Shown piece after piece: positions 4,582 to 6,053 of a DNA stretch of 6,053 nucleotides (its first letter is position 1; every line of letters begins with the position of its first letter). Below the pieces are notes generated by a model that saw nothing but the letters and a program-made list of their open reading frames with translations, was not told where the DNA came from and searched no databases. Location: positions 1-6,053 of the forward strand of contig DLLB01000094.1 in assembly GCA_002477905.1 (NCBI GenBank), read 5' to 3'. The DNA is from Clostridiales bacterium UBA7573 (GTDB lineage Bacteria; Bacillota; Clostridia; Oscillospirales; CAG-272). Position numbers and translations under genes: made by a program.

Positions 4582-6018
4582 ATGAGCAACTTAAGAGAAG
4601 AATGCGGGGTATTCGGCGTATATGCACCGACTTACACAGAGGAAATCGCGCGTACCGCTTATTACGGATTATTCGCACTCCAACACCGCGGGCAGGAATC
4701 CTGCGGGATCGTGGTAAACGACGACGGCGTTTTTACTTCCTACAAAGATACCGGTCTTGTGAACGATGTCTTTACCCCGGAAATTCTGAACCGACTCGGC
4801 GGCGGTCACATGGTGGTCGGTCATGTCCGATACGGTACAACCGGTACCAACGACCGCAACAATGCACAACCCATTGTGGTCAACCATATCAAAGGGAAAA
4901 TTGCACTTGCACACAACGGCAATCTGGTCAATTCCGAAAAGCTCCGGCATGAATTGGAATTGCAGGGTTCTATTTTCCATACCACCAGCGATACGGAAGT
5001 GATTTCTTACATCATTACGAAAGAGCGTTTACAGGCACCGTCGATTGAGGAAGCCATTAATCGTGCAATGGACAAATTGCGCGGAGCTTATTCTTTGGTT
5101 ATGATGTCCCCCTCTAAACTGATCGCGGTACGCGATGAAAACGGATTCCGTCCGCTTTGTTATGGAAAAACGCCGGACGGTCGGTATGTCGTCGCTTCGG
5201 AAAGCTGCGCGCTGGACGCAGTGGGCGCGGAATTTATCCGGGATATAAAGCCCGGTGAAATTGTGGTCTTTGATCGGGACGGCATACGTTCCATTGACAC
5301 GCATTGCAATCGGGTTCCCTGCTCGCTTTGTGTATTTGAGTATATTTACTTTGCCCGTCCGGATTCGGTCATAGAGGGGTGCAATGTGCATGTTGCGCGA
5401 ATGCGCGCCGGTGCGTTTCTCGCATTGGAGCATCCGGTGCAGGCAGATGTCGTCATCGGCGTTCCGGACAGCGGGATCGACGCCGCAATCGGCTATGCCA
5501 AGCAATCCGGTATTCCCTATGAACCCGGCTTTATCAAAAACAAATACATCGGACGCACCTTCATCGCACCGGGGCAACAAAGTCGGGAGGATCGGGTGCG
5601 CATCAAGCTGAATCCCATCTCCGCGGTTGTACGCGGAAAACGAGTGGTGATGATTGACGATTCCATCGTTCGCGGGACCACCAGCGCGCGCATTGTCAAG
5701 CTGTTGCGTGATGCCGGAGCGAAGGAAATCCACATGCGCGTTTCCGCGCCGCCGTTCCAGAATCCCTGTTATTACGGCACCGATATTGATTCAAAGGAAA
5801 ATCTGATTGCCTGTAAGTATTCCACAGAGGAGATCGCCAAAAAGATCGGCGTGGATTCGTTGGGATATTTAAGTGTGGAAAATGTTCGCCAGATCGCCAA
5901 AGGAATTCACGGCGGCGGTTACTGCACCGCCTGCTTTGACGGCGTTTATCCGACGGAGATTCCGGCAGAACCGAAGAAAAACCGTTTCGAAACCAAAATC
6001 GGAGAAAATAAGGAGTAA
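4582..6018 (+). CDS. purF: Amidophosphoribosyltransferase (glutamine PRPP amidotransferase), Fe-S type
   Basis: A 478-residue cytosolic enzyme catalysing the first committed purine step: PRPP and glutamine to 5-phosphoribosylamine. The N-terminal Ntn glutaminase domain has the nucleophile Cys8 in EECGVFG, preceded by a 7-residue leader that must be removed. It also carries HVRYGTTG (81-88), HNGNLVN (111-117) and SDTE (136-139). The C-terminal phosphoribosyltransferase domain has the PRPP loop VVMIDDSIVRGTTS (355-368) and YIGRTFIAPGQQSR (322-335). Four cysteines fit the [4Fe-4S] cluster of Bacillus-type PurF: Cys250 in CVFEYIYFARPDS, Cys396 in NPCYYGTD, and Cys448 and Cys451 in GYCTACFDG. The cluster makes such enzymes oxygen-sensitive, which fits an anaerobe. 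The ATG at 4582 was chosen from its GGAGG and the expected short leader. It lies 13 nt after purC and 3 nt before the next gene. Confidence 0.97.
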   Translation: MSNLREECGVFGVYAPTYTEEIARTAYYGLFALQHRGQESCGIVVNDDGVFTSYKDTGLVNDVFTPEILNRLGGGHMVVGHVRYGTTGTNDRNNAQPIVVNHIKGKIALAHNGNLVNSEKLRHELELQGSIFHTTSDTEVISYIITKERLQAPSIEEAINRAMDKLRGAYSLVMMSPSKLIAVRDENGFRPLCYGKTPDGRYVVASESCALDAVGAEFIRDIKPGEIVVFDRDGIRSIDTHCNRVPCSLCVFEYIYFARPDSVIEGCNVHVARMRAGAFLALEHPVQADVVIGVPDSGIDAAIGYAKQSGIPYEPGFIKNKYIGRTFIAPGQQSREDRVRIKLNPISAVVRGKRVVMIDDSIVRGTTSARIVKLLRDAGAKEIHMRVSAPPFQNPCYYGTDIDSKENLIACKYSTEEIAKKIGVDSLGYLSVENVRQIAKGIHGGGYCTACFDGVYPTEIPAEPKKNRFETKIGENKE

Positions 6019-6021
6019 AAG

Positions 6022-6053
6022 ATGAACAACTCACAGTCGAAGGCATACGCCGT
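6022..6053 (+). CDS. purM: Probable phosphoribosylformylglycinamidine cyclo-ligase (PurM), 5' end only
   Basis: An ATG at 6022 follows AAGGAG (6010-6015) by 6 nt, the ribosome binding site being embedded in the last codons of purF. Ten full codons are visible (MNNSQSKAYA), plus two bases of the next, before the window ends. The purE-purC-purF order normally continues with purM in Clostridia, and a start ending in a S/A-Y-A motif resembles the N-terminus that precedes the conserved AGVDI of PurM. The existence of a coding start is well supported; the identity rests mainly on gene order and is inference. Confidence 0.65.
   Translation, partial: MNNSQSKAYA

Noticed and set aside
4080..4589. Antisense open frame of 169 codons opposite purC
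   Set aside because: It is a shadow of the intact purC frame, with Cys/His/Phe-rich composition typical of antisense translation.
5029..5733. Antisense open frame of 234 codons opposite purF
   Set aside because: It lies entirely within purF, which has full family motifs; the translation shows no recognisable domain and no ribosome binding site was found.
1..6053. CRISPR arrays, insertion sequences, tRNA or rRNA genes
   Set aside because: No regularly spaced repeats, transposase fragments, terminal inverted repeats or tRNA-like cloverleaves were seen on either strand.

Overview
The window looks like part of a low-to-mid-GC Firmicutes chromosome, most likely an anaerobic Clostridia member (Oscillospiraceae/Lachnospiraceae type). 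This rests on strong AGGAGG-type ribosome binding sites, a split feoA/feoB pair followed by a small Cys-rich FeoB-associated protein, a short DtxR-family regulator, a purE-purC-purF-(purM) gene order, and a ZTP riboswitch in front of the purine genes. The organism assignment is inference from gene content and style, not a database match.

The left part (1-2374, minus strand) is a ferrous iron uptake operon read right to left: feoA, feoB and the beginning of a small FeoB-associated Cys-rich membrane protein cut off by the window edge. Both junctions are 4-base ATGA overlaps, so translation is probably coupled. A near-consensus promoter (TTGACA-N17-TATAGT, minus strand) drives it. A GTTAG-N6-CTAAC inverted repeat just downstream of the predicted start of transcription is a candidate operator.

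The divergent intergenic region (2375-2653) also holds an extended -10 promoter for a plus-strand DtxR-family regulator (2654-3040), a second imperfect inverted repeat at that promoter's predicted start, a perfect 12-base palindrome and a 15-base A/T tract. The regulator lacks the C-terminal domain of DtxR/IdeR, but its predicted metal site carries the iron-type residues (Met9, Cys100, Glu103, His104) rather than those of the manganese regulator MntR. The simplest reading is an Fe2+-responsive repressor of the adjacent feo genes and perhaps of itself.

The right part (3154-6053, plus strand) is a de novo purine operon. A promoter (TTGACT-N17-TACAAT) leads into an approximately 158-nt leader. 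The leader holds a ZTP (pfl) riboswitch, with P1, P2, a pseudoknot and the CTGGGC segment all readable, directly overlapping an intrinsic terminator. The genes that follow are purE, purC, purF and the first codons of a gene that is probably purM. ZTP/ZMP build-up, a sign of low 10-formyl-tetrahydrofolate, would stop the terminator from forming and switch the operon on. PurF is the Fe-S-containing type with a short propeptide.

No RNA genes other than the riboswitch, no CRISPR arrays and no mobile elements were seen. All gene families here are known. The most distinctive material is regulatory: the feo/dtxR divergent region and the riboswitch-terminator.
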